From Chionis minor (taxonomy: Eukaryota; Chordata; Aves; Charadriiformes; Chionididae): a stretch of DNA of 64,000 nucleotides. This document shows, piece after piece, positions 46,147-58,622 of this stretch. Positions within the stretch are counted from its first letter, which is position 1. Each line of letters opens with the position of its first letter. Both the position numbers and the translations under genes were made by a program. The stretch is taken from contig VZSF01006717.1 in NCBI GenBank assembly GCA_013398295.1, positions 248,001 to 312,000 of the forward strand, read 5' to 3'. A model generated the notes under the pieces. The model was given only the letters and a program-made list of their open reading frames with translations, was not told the DNA's origin and ran no database searches.

Positions 46147-49001
46147 GTAAGTAAAATGAAGTCTTGCACCACATACTTTTTATAACTGAATTATTTTGTT
46201 CACTGAAACGATATGACTTGGAGTCCTTGTGAAACAATAGTGAAAATTGTCATCCCTGAAGCTAATCAGTGGAGTGAATACTTAAAGATATCGAAACAGG
46301 TAGTTTTATAGTTCTAAATACAAAACTGTACTTCACATATTCCAGGTGTAATTGTGTTTAAAACCAAAAATCCAAAACAAAACAGCAAATCCACGTATAT
46401 GCTTGCACATATGTGAAAGGTAAAACATTACATGTTTTTGGTTTTCTTTGTGGGGTTTTTAATGGATAACTCTGGGCTGTTCTTGTTGAAATTGAGTGTT
46501 GGCAGTAATTTTCACGGTACTTGTAAGTCATGATCTTCATTAGTATCCAGTTACATAAGCATTATTTTGTTACTCATGGTATCCGGTATCTGTACCTGAT
46601 AGCTAAGAGACCTAGTGTAGGGGGGATGTTGTTTTTACAGTCACCACTTCTATTTCAGCAGTAGTCTGATTGGAAAGAAACAAAGCATAAAATCTTGAGT
46701 GAATCTTGAACTATGAATTTGCTGGATGTTGTTTGATTCTAAAGCCAAGTTTACCCTAAACACCAAATGTATACTTCTAGTGACTCCAGATTGAAAATAT
46801 GTGAGCTGACATCCCTAATTTTATGTTGCTTATCTATCTCTTCTGTTTAAACAAAATGAAAAAGAGAAGCTGCATAGTCTTGTTTCGTGTATATTCTAGA
46901 AATATAGCTGTTAAATTCCTGTTGCCCTTAGGAAATGTTCATGTTTTTCTGCTGCCTTACTGCTTTCTTTAGACATGGTCAAACATTCAAACACTGGGAA
47001 ATGTACAAGTTACAGTTACTGGCACAAGCATGGAGGGCTCTTCTGTACGTGCAACATGGTGCTCTTTAGACACGTGACTACAAGCTAGACCTTTTCCAAA
47101 GACACTTTAGTGATACTGTTATATAAATAATTGTTAATTCAAAATGAGCTTGTTCATTATGGGAATCAATTTAAGGATTTTAAATTGCAGGTCAAGTGGT
47201 CCTTTCAGGAATACGTTTTAACAGAAATATATTTTCGGGAGGGGTTTTAACATTTTAAAAGTGAGAACTCTCATAAAAATAGATTTCCTAAAATGGATAG
47301 CACATTTATAGTAATATAAAAGTGGGTTTCATAACCAAATTCGTGTCTTTTGGAGGAAAGTATGTTTTTTTCATCCCAGGAAGAAATGAAGGAATACTAA
47401 TAAAACTATTGTACCTAGTTTGAATATGCATGTTGCAATATAGCCCTGGTCCAGTACATCTTGCCAAATAAAACTATAATTCATATCAGCAAGCATCTGG
47501 AGCAAATTATAAAATATGTTTTTAATAAATAGAGAAGAATAAATAGTTTTCAGACTTATAAGGCTAAGTAATTCTTCTAAGAAAAATAATTTCTTATCTG
47601 TATTCTTCATCCTCTTTGATATTTTAATTTTTGAAATATTTTCATTGATTCTACCTATAACTCCCAATTTCTCCTTCATGTGATATTTCACTTTTGTCTT
47701 GGATATATTTTCCCATCATTCCCATTCTCTGTTTCAATATTTCTGCTTTGGCCAATGGATTCTAATTTAATCCTTAGTTATTTTTTAATATCTAGTTGGA
47801 AAAGAATCTTATTTTTCATACAGCGTGAACTTACCCAGAAAACTAGAAAATTTTGGCGGAAGAATTGTGTGAATATATAGTTGGAGAAGAGTTTAAGTGT
47901 GCCTTTATTATACGTGGGCTTTGTGAAATTTTGACTGTCTTCTCAAAGTTACTGGTCATTTGGTCACTGAGGTGACTTTTCGATGTTTTCTCTTGGGGAG
48001 AGTTTTTTGTCAGCCATTCACTAAACTGATGATAAAACCAACTTTTGGTTGGACCCATGTTTTGTTCTAGACTCTTAGAGTCCTGTTACATAGAATAACA
48101 CTTCCGTCCAGAAGAGGGGAAAACAGTCCTTGTCTTCAAATGGCAATGTGATATATGATGATACATCCAAACTTATTTAAAAACCTGACATTGAAGTGGC
48201 ATGAAGCGTGCTCACTTGTGGGGTTTTTTCAAAAATGCTTCACCTACTGTGAGCAAGTATGTATGAAGAAATGATGATTTTACAAATACCACTTCTGCAA
48301 TTTAAGCTGAATAATAGGAGCTAAATTAGCTTTTGCATTCATGTGCCTTGGATTAGTATTTGGATGAAAGTGAGTTCAAAAGTAGATGGGATTTAGTATC
48401 TCTGAGGAATAATTCCGTTGTTAACTTGTGGCGTAAGTTCAGGTTGAGTAAGGATAGCGAGGGTAACACCATTCAACCAACAAGATTGTTACTGCTTTCA
48501 TTTTTTGCAACATCTTTAGGTAGAACTCTAATAAAGTAAATTTTAAAAAATTTTTGGAAACATGTTAAAATGCTTTCAGTTCTTACAAAGGATTAAGAGA
48601 GCTTTATGTAAATTAATGTGTGTGCGTGATCCTGGTAGCTGCAGCTTATAGACTAGAAAGCATGAAGAGTTGCAGTTGGCTCAAAAATGCAGAAATTATG
48701 TGACAACTGTCAAAAGACTGAAATCCTTTCATGTGCAGCATGCCAGAAAAGTCTGCTTATTTCTATTTTAAATACAGTATGATGAAAGAAATTTAAGTGT
48801 AGGGTTGAGGAATGCCTTTTGGGTAATGAATGTCCTGCTGATACTGTGATCTAAACAAGGCTTTCAAGCTCAACTCAGTGTGTTTTACAACAGCTTCTAC
48901 AATAGTTAATCGTAGATGTAGAAAGATGTTTTATGAACCAATGAAGAAAAAAGACTACGAGTGGCAAACTATGTGTTGACATGATTTTCTGTCTTCTGCA
49001 G
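46147..49001 (+). other. BIRC6: BIRC6 intron e34-e35 (2.9 kb)
   Basis: AT-rich. Open frames on both strands at 47371-48058 have no coding character and overlap in antisense. No repeat family is recognised. Confidence 0.78.
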
Positions 49002-49782
49002 GTCGCTGTTTAACTGGTCCATGTCTCTTCCCTGCAACATGGTTTTGAAGAAAGCTGTTGATAGTTTGCTTTGCTCAATGTGCCACATCCACCCAAATTA
49101 TTTTTCCTTACTCATGGGATGGATGGGCATCACTCCTCCCCCAGTGCAGTGTCAACACAGACTGTCCATGACTGATGACAGCAAAAAGCAGGACCTTAGT
49201 TCATCTTTAACAGATGACTCTAAAAACGCACAAGCCCCTCTTGCACTAACGGAGTCTCACCTGGCTACTCTTGCTGCCTCATCTCAGTCTCCTGAAGCTA
49301 TCAAGCAATTATTGGACTCAGGTTTGCCTTCACTGCTCGTGAGAAGTCTTGCTAGTTTTTGCTTTAACCATACTTCTAGCTCTGACTGCACTGCACAATC
49401 AGTGGATATCACCCAGGACAGGCTCAGGAGGCATCACGTTCCACAGCACTTTAATAAAATGCCTATCACAGCAGACCTGGTTGCTCCTGTTCTCAGGTTT
49501 TTGACGGAAGTTGGCAACAGCCACATGATGAAGGATTGGTTGGGTGGCTCTGAAGTCAATCCATTGTGGACAGCACTTTTATTTCTGTTGTGCCATTCTG
49601 GTGCTACTTCTGGAGGACACAATGTGACAGCACAACAGACCAGTGCAAGATCTAGCTTGCTTTCTTCAGCTGTAACAACAGGGTTGACCACTCAGCAGCG
49701 GACAGCAATTGAAAATGCAACAGTTGCTTTCTTCTTGCAGTGCATTTCTTGTCATCCTAATAACCAGAGACTTATGGCACAG
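49002..49782 (+). CDS. BIRC6: BIRC6 exon e35 (781 nt), largest exon in the window
   Basis: It encodes LFNWSMSLPCNMVLKKAVDS, YFSLLMGWMGITPPPVQCQH and a polar linker, LSSSLTDDSKNAQAPLALTE. Then come EAIKQLLDSGLPSLLVRSLA, ADLVAPVLRFLTEVGNSHMM, WLGGSEVNPLWTALLFLLCH and TAIENATVAFFLQCISCHPN. This corresponds to the region covered by the BIRC6-specific Pfam family, which mixes scaffold helices with polar loops. The acceptor is gtcttctgcag and the donor is cag|gtgaga. An antisense open frame at 49434-49691 is a shadow of this exon. Confidence 0.98.
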
Positions 49783-50740
49783 GTGAGAGAGAGGAAAAAG
49801 AAAAATTTAATTTCTTTCTTAATAACTACAGCCAACTTGTAAAGCTTTTTTTTTTTTTTTTTTAGCTTTCTTTAGAGTAACTTTACGCTGTCATTGACTG
49901 GAAAAGTTTTGTATTAAAATTGTTAGCCTGTTGGTCTGATTTTGGAAAGTATAAAAATATCTTGGCACGGCTGTCCATTCCTGTGTATAGATTTGTATTC
50001 ATCTTGGTTTAGAGGAATAAACTTTAGACCAAAATACTGTATTTAAGAGGTCTAAACTCTTGTAAAATGGAGTTTGGAAATTAAGCTTCATCCACATCTT
50101 TTATGTTAGTAACTTAGGGAGATTTCCTGGTAAACTTGCATGTGCAACCACATACTCCGCACAGTCTGTGACCAGGGAAACATGGGCTATTGCAGAATAC
50201 GGCTTTGCATTTGGCATTCTAATGTGAGTTCAGCATTAGACAAGATCATAGAAACATGATGGGTCTAATTTTCCTCACATTTGTTAAGCTTGCAGACCTA
50301 TTTGAATAAAAGTATAATTAGAAAAAGATTTTTCAATATTAAGAATGACAATGCCCTGGGAACAGGTAGACTTCAGTAAAAAAATTAGTACAGTTCTCAG
50401 TTAAGGCTGTTAGTAATACTACATTATGCAGTAGGAAATTTTTGCTTTAGGAATGTGAAAGCTATTTTTCTAAATATTTTATCTTCTTTTTTTTATCTTT
50501 TTGAGTAGTCTACTGTCATGTTTACAATTACTTAGATGCTGTAGTCAATATTTTGAACATTTTTTTAAAAAACCCTTATTTGCTGCTAGTATTTTCTTCA
50601 GTGATGCTCATTTTTTAATCTGGTTTGAATGATAACTGGAAGGTAGATCTTAGGCACTGCCTATTATGGCAGTGTAGAGCTATATTTTATAGACCTAAAT
50701 ATAGAAATATTTTAAATCTGATGTCATTTTGCATTCCCAG
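49783..50740 (+). other. BIRC6: BIRC6 intron e35-e36 (1.0 kb)
   Basis: It starts with a T homopolymer at 49846-49863 and is otherwise unremarkable AT-rich intron. Confidence 0.8.
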
Positions 50741-50884
50741 GTTCTCTGTGAATTGTTCCAGTCCTCTCCTCAGCGTGGGAACCTCCCAACCTCTGGAAAC
50801 ATTTCAGGATTTATAAGGAGGCTTTTTTTGCAACTGATGCTAGAGGATGAGAAAGTGACTTTGTTTCTTCAGTCTCCGTGTCCA
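50741..50884 (+). CDS. BIRC6: BIRC6 exon e36 (144 nt)
   Basis: It encodes VLCELFQSSPQRGNLPTSGN and RRLFLQLMLEDEKVTLFLQS, ending PCP. It is exactly 48 codons, phase 0 to 0. The acceptor is gcattcccag and the donor is cca|gtaaga. Confidence 0.98.
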
Positions 50885-52805
50885 GTAAGAATTTTTGATA
50901 ACCATATGGTGAACATGGAATAAATTTAGCCTTAAAGAAAAATAAATAGAATAATAGAATTATAGAATCACCTGGGTTGGAAGAGGCCTTTAAGGTCATC
51001 AAGCCCAACCATCTGGGTAAATTCAACTTTAGAATGTCAGATGGTAGCTTTTCCTACTGTACGCTTGCAGGATTTTGGAAAGGAATGTGTTGGTGAGCTG
51101 TAACTCAGCCTTTTAAAAGAAAATTTAGGGCATTGTTGTAAGACAAAGCCATCTTGTTGAAAATATACTGCTTCTGAAAGAACTGACAACTGAAATTTAT
51201 CTTCTGTAAGACCTCTTAATAGTATCCTTACACATTAGCAGCAAATATAGATACAAGTTCTAGTCCTTCCAGCAGTTCTTCATTATCAGTTTCATTGAGG
51301 AACAGTCATAGTTTTGATGCTTTAAAATTGGCAGAGATCCTTCAGCATTAGCCAAAACACTATGAATAAATTCTTGAGTGACAAGTACTGGAATTAATTG
51401 GTAAAGCAGATGTGTGCTTTTATACTTTGACATGCTTCACCATAAAACAGAATTATAATTAATGACTGCAGTGCTATGCTCTCAATTGAAAGCTGTAAAT
51501 ATAGAAATATAGGAAAAACAGAAGTTATTAAAATATCTGATACTCCCATACAAGGAAAAATTATTTTCTACCTTTTTTTTTTTGCTGTTCTTACTACATT
51601 GCAGAAGTAAAGTACATACATATGTGTGTTTATACGTGCAGATATATAACAGGGAAACTGTCTCTGATAGTATAAAATGGAAAAGAAAGAACAAATACAG
51701 TTTTAGCATAAACATTTAAATGTTTTGTTTTAACCTGGCTGAGATGATTTGTTGAAATGACCATGGGTAATGTGAAGGTAACATCAATTTTGTAATAATT
51801 GGTCTTGCATAGAACAGATTTTTAGAGAATATTACTAGGTATGTAAAAGCAAAAAAAAAATCTTGAAAAGAAGTTGTCAGATAATTCAGTTTCTTCTGTT
51901 AAAAACACCGGGAAACAATCTGGCTATTACTGAGGAAAAGATGATTTTCACATCCAGAGGGAAACCTTAAACGTAGCGTGGATGTGCAGCATATACTTCC
52001 AGTATATCCAGCAACGTAACCTTTCAAACATTGGATACCCATTTTTATTTCTTAAGTTCTTACAAAACCTGTGTTTTATGAGCTAAATTCTGATTTTCAT
52101 CAAGTATTGAATTTGTTTGATAACATTGCACAAAGATAAATTGATTCTGTATGTGAATATTAGTAAACAGGTCTCCTGATAGTAAGAGGAAGGGGACCAG
52201 TGACACTCTCATTGCAGAAAGTCTGTAAAAAGTTACTGCAAGCAAAGAATGATACGAAATGTGAACAGAGCTCAGGCTAAAATATGTTATGTTACAGTAT
52301 TTGAAATGTTTTAACTATTAGTGACTTAGTTATCCATCGTAATAGCAAAAAGTAGATATTGAATCTAGAATAAACTTCATCCTCAGGTCAGAATAATGGG
52401 GGAATTACATCTTTATCCAAGTATATTGTAATTTTCCTAATTTAATTTCAGAACTGAGTTTTCATTTAAAAAATAATTACCAGTCTGAGACACTCAATTT
52501 TTCTCTCATATACAGCTACATAAAATCATTGGTTTTTTTAAACAACTATGATACCATATTGTTTCTGATCCTAAAAATACTCTGGGCTTTTGAAGACAAT
52601 TCTTTTGAGTTAAAAAACTGAACTTGTCCTAATTTTATGCATTGTATTGTATACCTCCAAAGTTGAAGGATACATCAGTTTTCTTTTTAGCACACGAAAG
52701 ATGTAACTTTATTTTTATGATGTGAGTTTAGAAGTACTTAGTGTGTTAACTTATTTCTGAATGTTAAAGTCATGTTAAATGTTGACTTTTTTTTTTTCCT
52801 TTCAG
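50885..52805 (+). other. BIRC6: BIRC6 intron e36-e37 (1.9 kb)
   Basis: An antisense CR1 end lies at 50949-51014, only 65 nt after the exon. The rest is AT-rich and featureless. Confidence 0.8.
50949..51014 (-). mobile_element. CR1 LINE fragment, extreme 3' end, antisense
   Basis: It reads tatagaatcacctgggttgg followed by aagaggcctttaaggtcatc and aagcccaacc, the complement of the CR1 terminal region including its attatag/gaat-type tail repeats. It is short and immobile. Confidence 0.93.
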
Positions 52806-52935
52806 CTGTACAAAGGTAGAATTAATGCTACTAGTCATGTAATTCAACATCCAATGTATGGAGCTGGACACAAATTTCGTACTCTTCATTTGCCTGTCTC
52901 AACAACTCTAGCAGAGGTTCTTGATCGTGTGTCAG
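52806..52935 (+). CDS. BIRC6: BIRC6 exon e37 (130 nt), start of ubiquitin-like segment
   Basis: It encodes LYKGRINATSHVIQHPMYGA and FRTLHLPVSTTLAEVLDRVS, a beta-hairpin followed by a helix as at the start of a ubiquitin-like fold (fold inferred). The acceptor is tttcag. The only donor that restores the conserved Ser-Asp-Thr-Pro junction is cag|gcaagt, a GC donor. A GT donor 24 nt downstream is also in phase. Confidence 0.96.
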
Positions 52936-55900
52936 GCAAGTTTGCAATAGTCCATGTTGGTGGGTTTTTTTAAGATACAGTTTCAAAAGAACCCAGAAAA
53001 ACACAACCAAAAAACCAGTGTAAACCAAGTGTCTAAGATCTTTGTCTAAGATCTATATTTGCAGTGACCATTAGTAATTGTCGAGTATGAAAGAGTGGTA
53101 TAATTTGTAATTTTTTGCATATGCCTTATATGTTCCATGTAAAATGCACTTTCACCGGTCAAATACTATTTTTTCCTTCTATAAAACTCAGGTGGAGAAG
53201 GTAGGGGTTTTGTTTCGTTCTTTGTTTTGTTTGGTTGGGAGTTTGTTGGTTGGTGGGTTGTTTGGGGGAGTTTTGTTTGCTTTTTAGTATTAATTTGTTC
53301 TCAGATCTCTCATGGGATATGTGCAAGACCATACAAATGACACTGCAAATATCAGCCTTTAAAATGCCCTGTCTTTCATCCATTCACTTAAATATTCCCA
53401 AATTATGTCAGTTAAATATCCTGTAACTTAAAAGTTTATCTCAAGACGGAGATGAAATTATGTTGCTATGAAAAGCGCACTAGTGAAGGCTGCATCTAAT
53501 TTCTGTGGTTATGCATTTGCCTGAACATTTGAGTTTGCTCACTAAATGGAGAATGAAAACCATAATTTACTTTCAGAGATTGATTATAAAATTATATACG
53601 AGAGGATAATGTTAAGGCATGACTTTATTAGTTAGGTTTTTGTAAAGTCCAGTACTTTCAGTTATGCTACTTGAATATACATGGAGAGATGAACCCCTCT
53701 GTAGGGGACTCTGTTGACCAGGTCTCCACAGACCGTAATACAAGTTTTGACACCCGAATGTTAGATGTCTTCATCTTAAAATTAATCCTACCTTGAACTT
53801 TAGTGTTTATTTAATATTTTAGAAAATAGAGCTATATGTTAAAACATTAGGGTTAGTGATCTTTTTTTAAAGGTAGTTAAAGGGTAGAATTCATACTAAA
53901 GGTATCGTGTCCGTGCCAGAGCTCTCTAGGTAAAACCAGGCAAGATGATTCTCCTCAAGCAAGAAGTAGAGCAAAACTTTTTAGGTCATGTTACATCAAA
54001 AATCAGTTTTAAGTGTGTCTGATTTTTTTTTTAAAAAAAGGAGGTAGGGATCAGTTGTTGAGCAGTGACATAAACTGTACTGAATAGCTGCCTTAATGGT
54101 GTGTTGTTACCAACTTGATAGCCAGTGCTAATAGGGGCTGGGGTGGGGAATGTGATGATGTGATGTACTGTAATGTTTGTCATTGAAATTATCAAATGCT
54201 GACTTTGTGGGGCAGCATAACTTTGGGTTTTTTCTACGGAATTGTTATTCCTCAGTTTAACTCTCATTTTAAACTGGAAGAATTAATTCTGGAAAAGTTC
54301 ATCTAGTGTGATTTCTCTGTATTGTATTAAAAGCTTTGTGATACTTGTGTATCATTCCATGAAGTCCATGGTTAGGACATAGTAAAGAAGACTTGAATAT
54401 ATGAGGAGTAAACTGTGTTTTTGGGGCAACAGGGAGAGAGAAGGGATGGACTGGGGTGGAAAGGAAGAAAAAACTGACACCACTGCAACAATAGGAAGTC
54501 GTGAAGGTCCTGTGTTGGAGGCTGTCCCTTGGCTTAACTTCTTTTTTTCTTAACTATGCTTTTAATGTCTCAAATTGATCATATCATACTTTCTGCAAAA
54601 ATAAATCACAATAAGCATGTTCATTTCATACTTTTTCTCACAGCCTTTAAAAAAAAGGGGGTGGGGAGAGTCTAAAATCATTGCTAAACCTGCTACTCAC
54701 ATCTCTTCACCATAGGAAGAAAATGTGCTGTATCTCTGCAGATAGGATTGTTTAGGATGAGTACCAGTTGTTTTGTATTTCATTCACCTTAGTCTTAAGT
54801 TTCTGAAAAATTGAACAACAAATCTGGGTATTACCTGATCACTAAAAATACTGTTGCTTAAGCTTCCTTAATGATTTTATTAAAGACTTTTAAATTCTTC
54901 AGCAATATACATGGGCATTCAGTCTATGCGCCCAAACTAGAGCAACTGTGAAGTTCAATGATGAGAATTTTTAACAAGCCAACACCCAGTCTAAAGTAAA
55001 TACATAGAGAGTGTGTGTGAATGTTGGGTCCTCAGTAGCAGCAGTTACTATCTTATCTTGGTCTGTGCTACTTTCTAACACAGACATAACAACGTCTGCA
55101 GGCACGAATCATAATGTATTTCCAAGCAAGTCAATCCATATCTCTTTCGGCACTTCACCCACTGGTGATGTACAGTTAAAGGTAACTGGGTGGTACTTCT
55201 AGGTCTTGAGTCTGTGGCTACAGCTTCAGGCTGCTGTGGCTATGTGGAAATAAGTTACTATCAGAAGCAATTAGAGAATTATTTGGCCATTTTGATGCCA
55301 GTGTTGCACCTTACAAGGTGTGAAATGATCCATTGTTACCAGCAATCAACGATTTAACAGTTGCTTGCTGATATTTGTGATCTACACTAATGGTTGAACC
55401 AAAACTTTTGAACTGCAGTAATCTAATACTCACTTAAGCAAACAGCACAAGGTTTGGGTGTGTGATGTATTTTAGATATCATCCGGTTTCAAAGGAACAA
55501 TCACACTTGCCAGTTCTGAAATTGAGTCAGTATATATAACACTAGACACCCAGACCTAAATACAACAGTTCATTTAAATGAATCTGCAGGTGTCCTTAAA
55601 AAAGTTTTGCAGTTTGTTGTTTATTTTTTTCAGGTGTTTTGCTTTGTTGGGAATTTTTGGGGTGATAGTGGGGTTTTTTTGGTTTTATTTTGCTTAATCT
55701 CATTTTTGGTTGGTTGCAATAGTGTTTTAACAAGAATACACTTAATTCATCAGGCAATGGTTTTGTTACGGATTTAAATTGTCAGAGGATAGATTTTTAG
55801 GGGAATAGGGGACCACTGTTACCGTGATACCTTAATTCATGAGTATTTACAAGACTATTACTGCCTGGGATGGAACTCTAAGCCACTGAAATAGTTGAGA

Positions 55901-55984
55901 ATAACTATGATAACAGCCTAGAAACTAACTAAATCAACCTGACATTTTGAAATGCTTTTCCCCTCTTTTTTTCTCCCTGTATAG
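52936..55984 (+). other. BIRC6: BIRC6 intron e37-e38 (3.0 kb), GC-AG type
   Basis: It begins with gcaagt and ends with tatag. It contains a 12-13-bp tandem duplication at 53030-53054, G/T-rich low complexity at 53204-53283 and 55612-55690, and a possible cassette exon at 55084-55181 discussed in the findings. Confidence 0.85.
53204..53283. repeat. G/T-rich low-complexity run
   Basis: Runs of T with GG/GGG spacers, the complement of the A/C-rich runs elsewhere in the window. A similar run occurs at about 55612-55690. Confidence 0.8.
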
Positions 55985-56116
55985 ATACACCCAGTATCAC
56001 AGCTAAGCTAATTAATGAACAGAAGGAAGACAAAGAAAAAAAGAACTACGAAGAGAAAGAAAAAGCTAAAGCAGAAAATGGATTTCAGGACAATTACAGT
56101 GTTGTTGTTGCTTCTG
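55985..56116 (+). CDS. BIRC6: BIRC6 exon e38 (132 nt), charged insertion
   Basis: It encodes TPSITAKLINEQKEDKEKKN, YEEKEKAKAENGFQDN and YSVVVAS. This Lys/Glu-rich stretch interrupts the ubiquitin-like segment and is probably disordered or a single charged helix. It is phase 1 to 1, so it could be skipped without shifting the frame. The donor is g|gtatgt. Confidence 0.97.
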
Positions 56117-58454
56117 GTATGTTTTTTTTCTTCCACCTTCTGAAAAATGGATCTTTCAGATATTGGGTGGGGAGGAAATCATATGTACCAACAGTTCTTT
56201 TTCTGACTAATAACAGTTAGAAAAATTGTAGTGCCCAATTAATCTAACTGGCCGTTAAGCAGCAAAGAGTGGTTCCTGTAGAACCGCTGCCTCTAGCAGA
56301 TTATATACTTTGACAAATTTATACCTAAATATGTGTATCAGTGATACGTTGTGCATGCTGTTGCTAGTGCATTTTACAGGATTTTGGAGAGACTTACCTG
56401 CAGCTTGGATTGTATGACAATATATTTGTATTTCTGTACTATTACTGTGGTACGAGTGGGTATTGCTACCTCTGCCGTTTTGCAGCAGCTCATGCATCAG
56501 AGTTTGATCACTTATTCCCGCAATGTGCTTTGGAAATAAAAGGATTCGTATACTTTGCATGACAACTGGTGGTACTCTGCTAAAAACTGTCAGATGGAGA
56601 TGTACCATAAAACTATATTATTCCACTTGGAAACCACATATACAGGGTTTTCTTCCAAAGCATTTGTCTTCTAAAAGCTAACGTAAAGATCCTTTTGAAA
56701 TCATTCATGTAAACCCTTCTCCAAAACTGCTGTGGAGGTTATAGATGGAACATAGTAATTTTGCAGTGGTACAAGAAGATGACGGTTCAGATGATGACCT
56801 CCTCACTGTGGAGGTTGTTAGTCTTTTGGTTTGAAGTTCTGGTATGTGAGAGAGAGATTAGTGAACTTCAAATTACCCTTTTCCTATCTAGCTTTCTGCC
56901 TTCATTGAACTACCTCAATTTCATTTACACTTCATGAAGCATGAAGAAGACATGCTGATTTCCTTTGACTTCTGGCACCAATATTTCTTAAGCTTTTTAT
57001 TTCAGGTTTTCAGATGTAGATATAACTCTAAACTCAAGTGTTGAACAGGGCAGCAGTTTCATAGATCTTTAAAGCAACACAGCTGATTTTTAATTACAGC
57101 ATCTTTATCTGGAAAGATATTTGCAGTAGCTGCCACTTCAACAGGGTAAACATGTTTTGATAAGATCTAAAATATTAATAAGTCCAAGTGAAAGGTTAAA
57201 ACATGAATAAAGAATGTCAGAGGAAAAAAAGTAATATACCAGGCTTGCAAATAGGGCGTAGCATCTCATCCCAGTTGCATCTCTCACAATGCTGCCTGAT
57301 ATAACCCATTCCCTATTTGGAAAGAAGCAGAGTTAGGTTTTTCCTTGGTTTTGCTTGTATTTTTTCCAGTTGAGTAGAGTAGTTTAAATGTGCAGTTAAT
57401 TCATTTGCATTTGTTTTTAGGACGTGTTTGTGGAATCTTTTCTTCTTTTGTCTTTATCTTTTTGTATTTTCTGGGGTTTTTTTAGTGTCTTCAGAGCTTC
57501 ATGCAGCCAGTGTTTAACTTGTCCCTGTATTGGTAAAATTAATAGAGAGGATAGATGGTATTTGGAGCCTGATATTCCTGAGACACGCTAGTTTAGTATT
57601 CTGAAATGACTGGAGAATGTGTTCTGTATTATAGCTGCTCCTACTGATCAGCTGAAACCAGAGTGTATTGTAGCACTTCAGGTGCAGAGTTTGTTAGTTT
57701 TCCAGCTGCTCTTGGCTGATTACGGGACAGCAGTTGTTTGAGGTTTTTGTATATGGACCTGCTCACTTTTTTGCTTGATCTGTCATCTGCATAGAAGGGT
57801 ACATGATAGTAGTATAATTTCACTGTACCTGAAATCAACTTAAGCTGTCCCGAAATCTTGCTGTATAAGATCAGTAAGCTTTTATGTTCCTATTCTGCCT
57901 TTTAATTTTCATGTAGTACTTACTTTAAAGGTTTTGACGTAGGCAACTTTAAGCATGTTTAAAGACACCTTTCATCACATGTTCTATTGTCAGTACTGCA
58001 ACTGAAGTCACAGTAGTAGACCAGACAAGTGGTTGTTATCTATTGTTTGCCTGCTGAAATGTCTGTCAGTGTAGAAATTTTTTGCCTTTCTTGCTTTCAA
58101 CTGAAAAAGCAATGTAAAAAAGTTTTACTGTAGGGCACATTGCTAGACAGGTTCTTTAATTTTCTGAGTAGAATCAGAATATTTTTTGCTTTTTTTGTAT
58201 GGATGATCAGATATAGTACAGTTATGGTTGGGTTTATGTTTGGCACTCAGGAGGATGTGCAGCCTTATAACTGTAAAAATGCTGGGATTATATCCAAATA
58301 TGTTTTATACATGAATGCTATTCTGATATTATTTCCCAGTGCTGAAAAGTTTGACTCTTTTTGCTGTCAATTGAAGATAGTGGGTACATTTCATCTTGGC
58401 TAGCTGAAGTTATTAAATACCAGAATGACTTTGAATTTTTTACTTCTGTTCTAG
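56117..58454 (+). other. BIRC6: BIRC6 intron e38-e39 (2.3 kb)
   Basis: AT-rich. An antisense open frame at 56255-56608 has no recognised homology. No repeat family or RNA gene is seen. Confidence 0.78.
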
Positions 58455-58622
58455 GTTTGAAATCTCAGTCAAAAAGAGCTGTTTCGTCTACGCCTCCACG
58501 TCCACCATCAAGGCGAGGAAGAGTGATGGCGGATAAAGTAGGTACCTCTTCCTCAGGAGGAGAATCTTCCAGCAAGACCATTAGTGTTCCAGTCTTTCAT
58601 CTATACCATAAACTTCTACCAG
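58455..58622 (+). CDS. BIRC6: BIRC6 exon e39 (168 nt), basic Ser/Pro linker
   Basis: It encodes LKSQSKRAVSSTPPRPPSRR, then GTSSSGGESSSKT, a basic and serine-rich disordered linker. ISVPVFHLYHKLL follows, where the ubiquitin-like fold resumes. It is phase 1 to 1. The serine-rich part differs most from mammals. The donor is ag|gtaact. Confidence 0.97.

Noticed and set aside
49434..49691. Antisense open frame inside exon e35
   Set aside because: It is a shadow of the conserved coding exon on the + strand.
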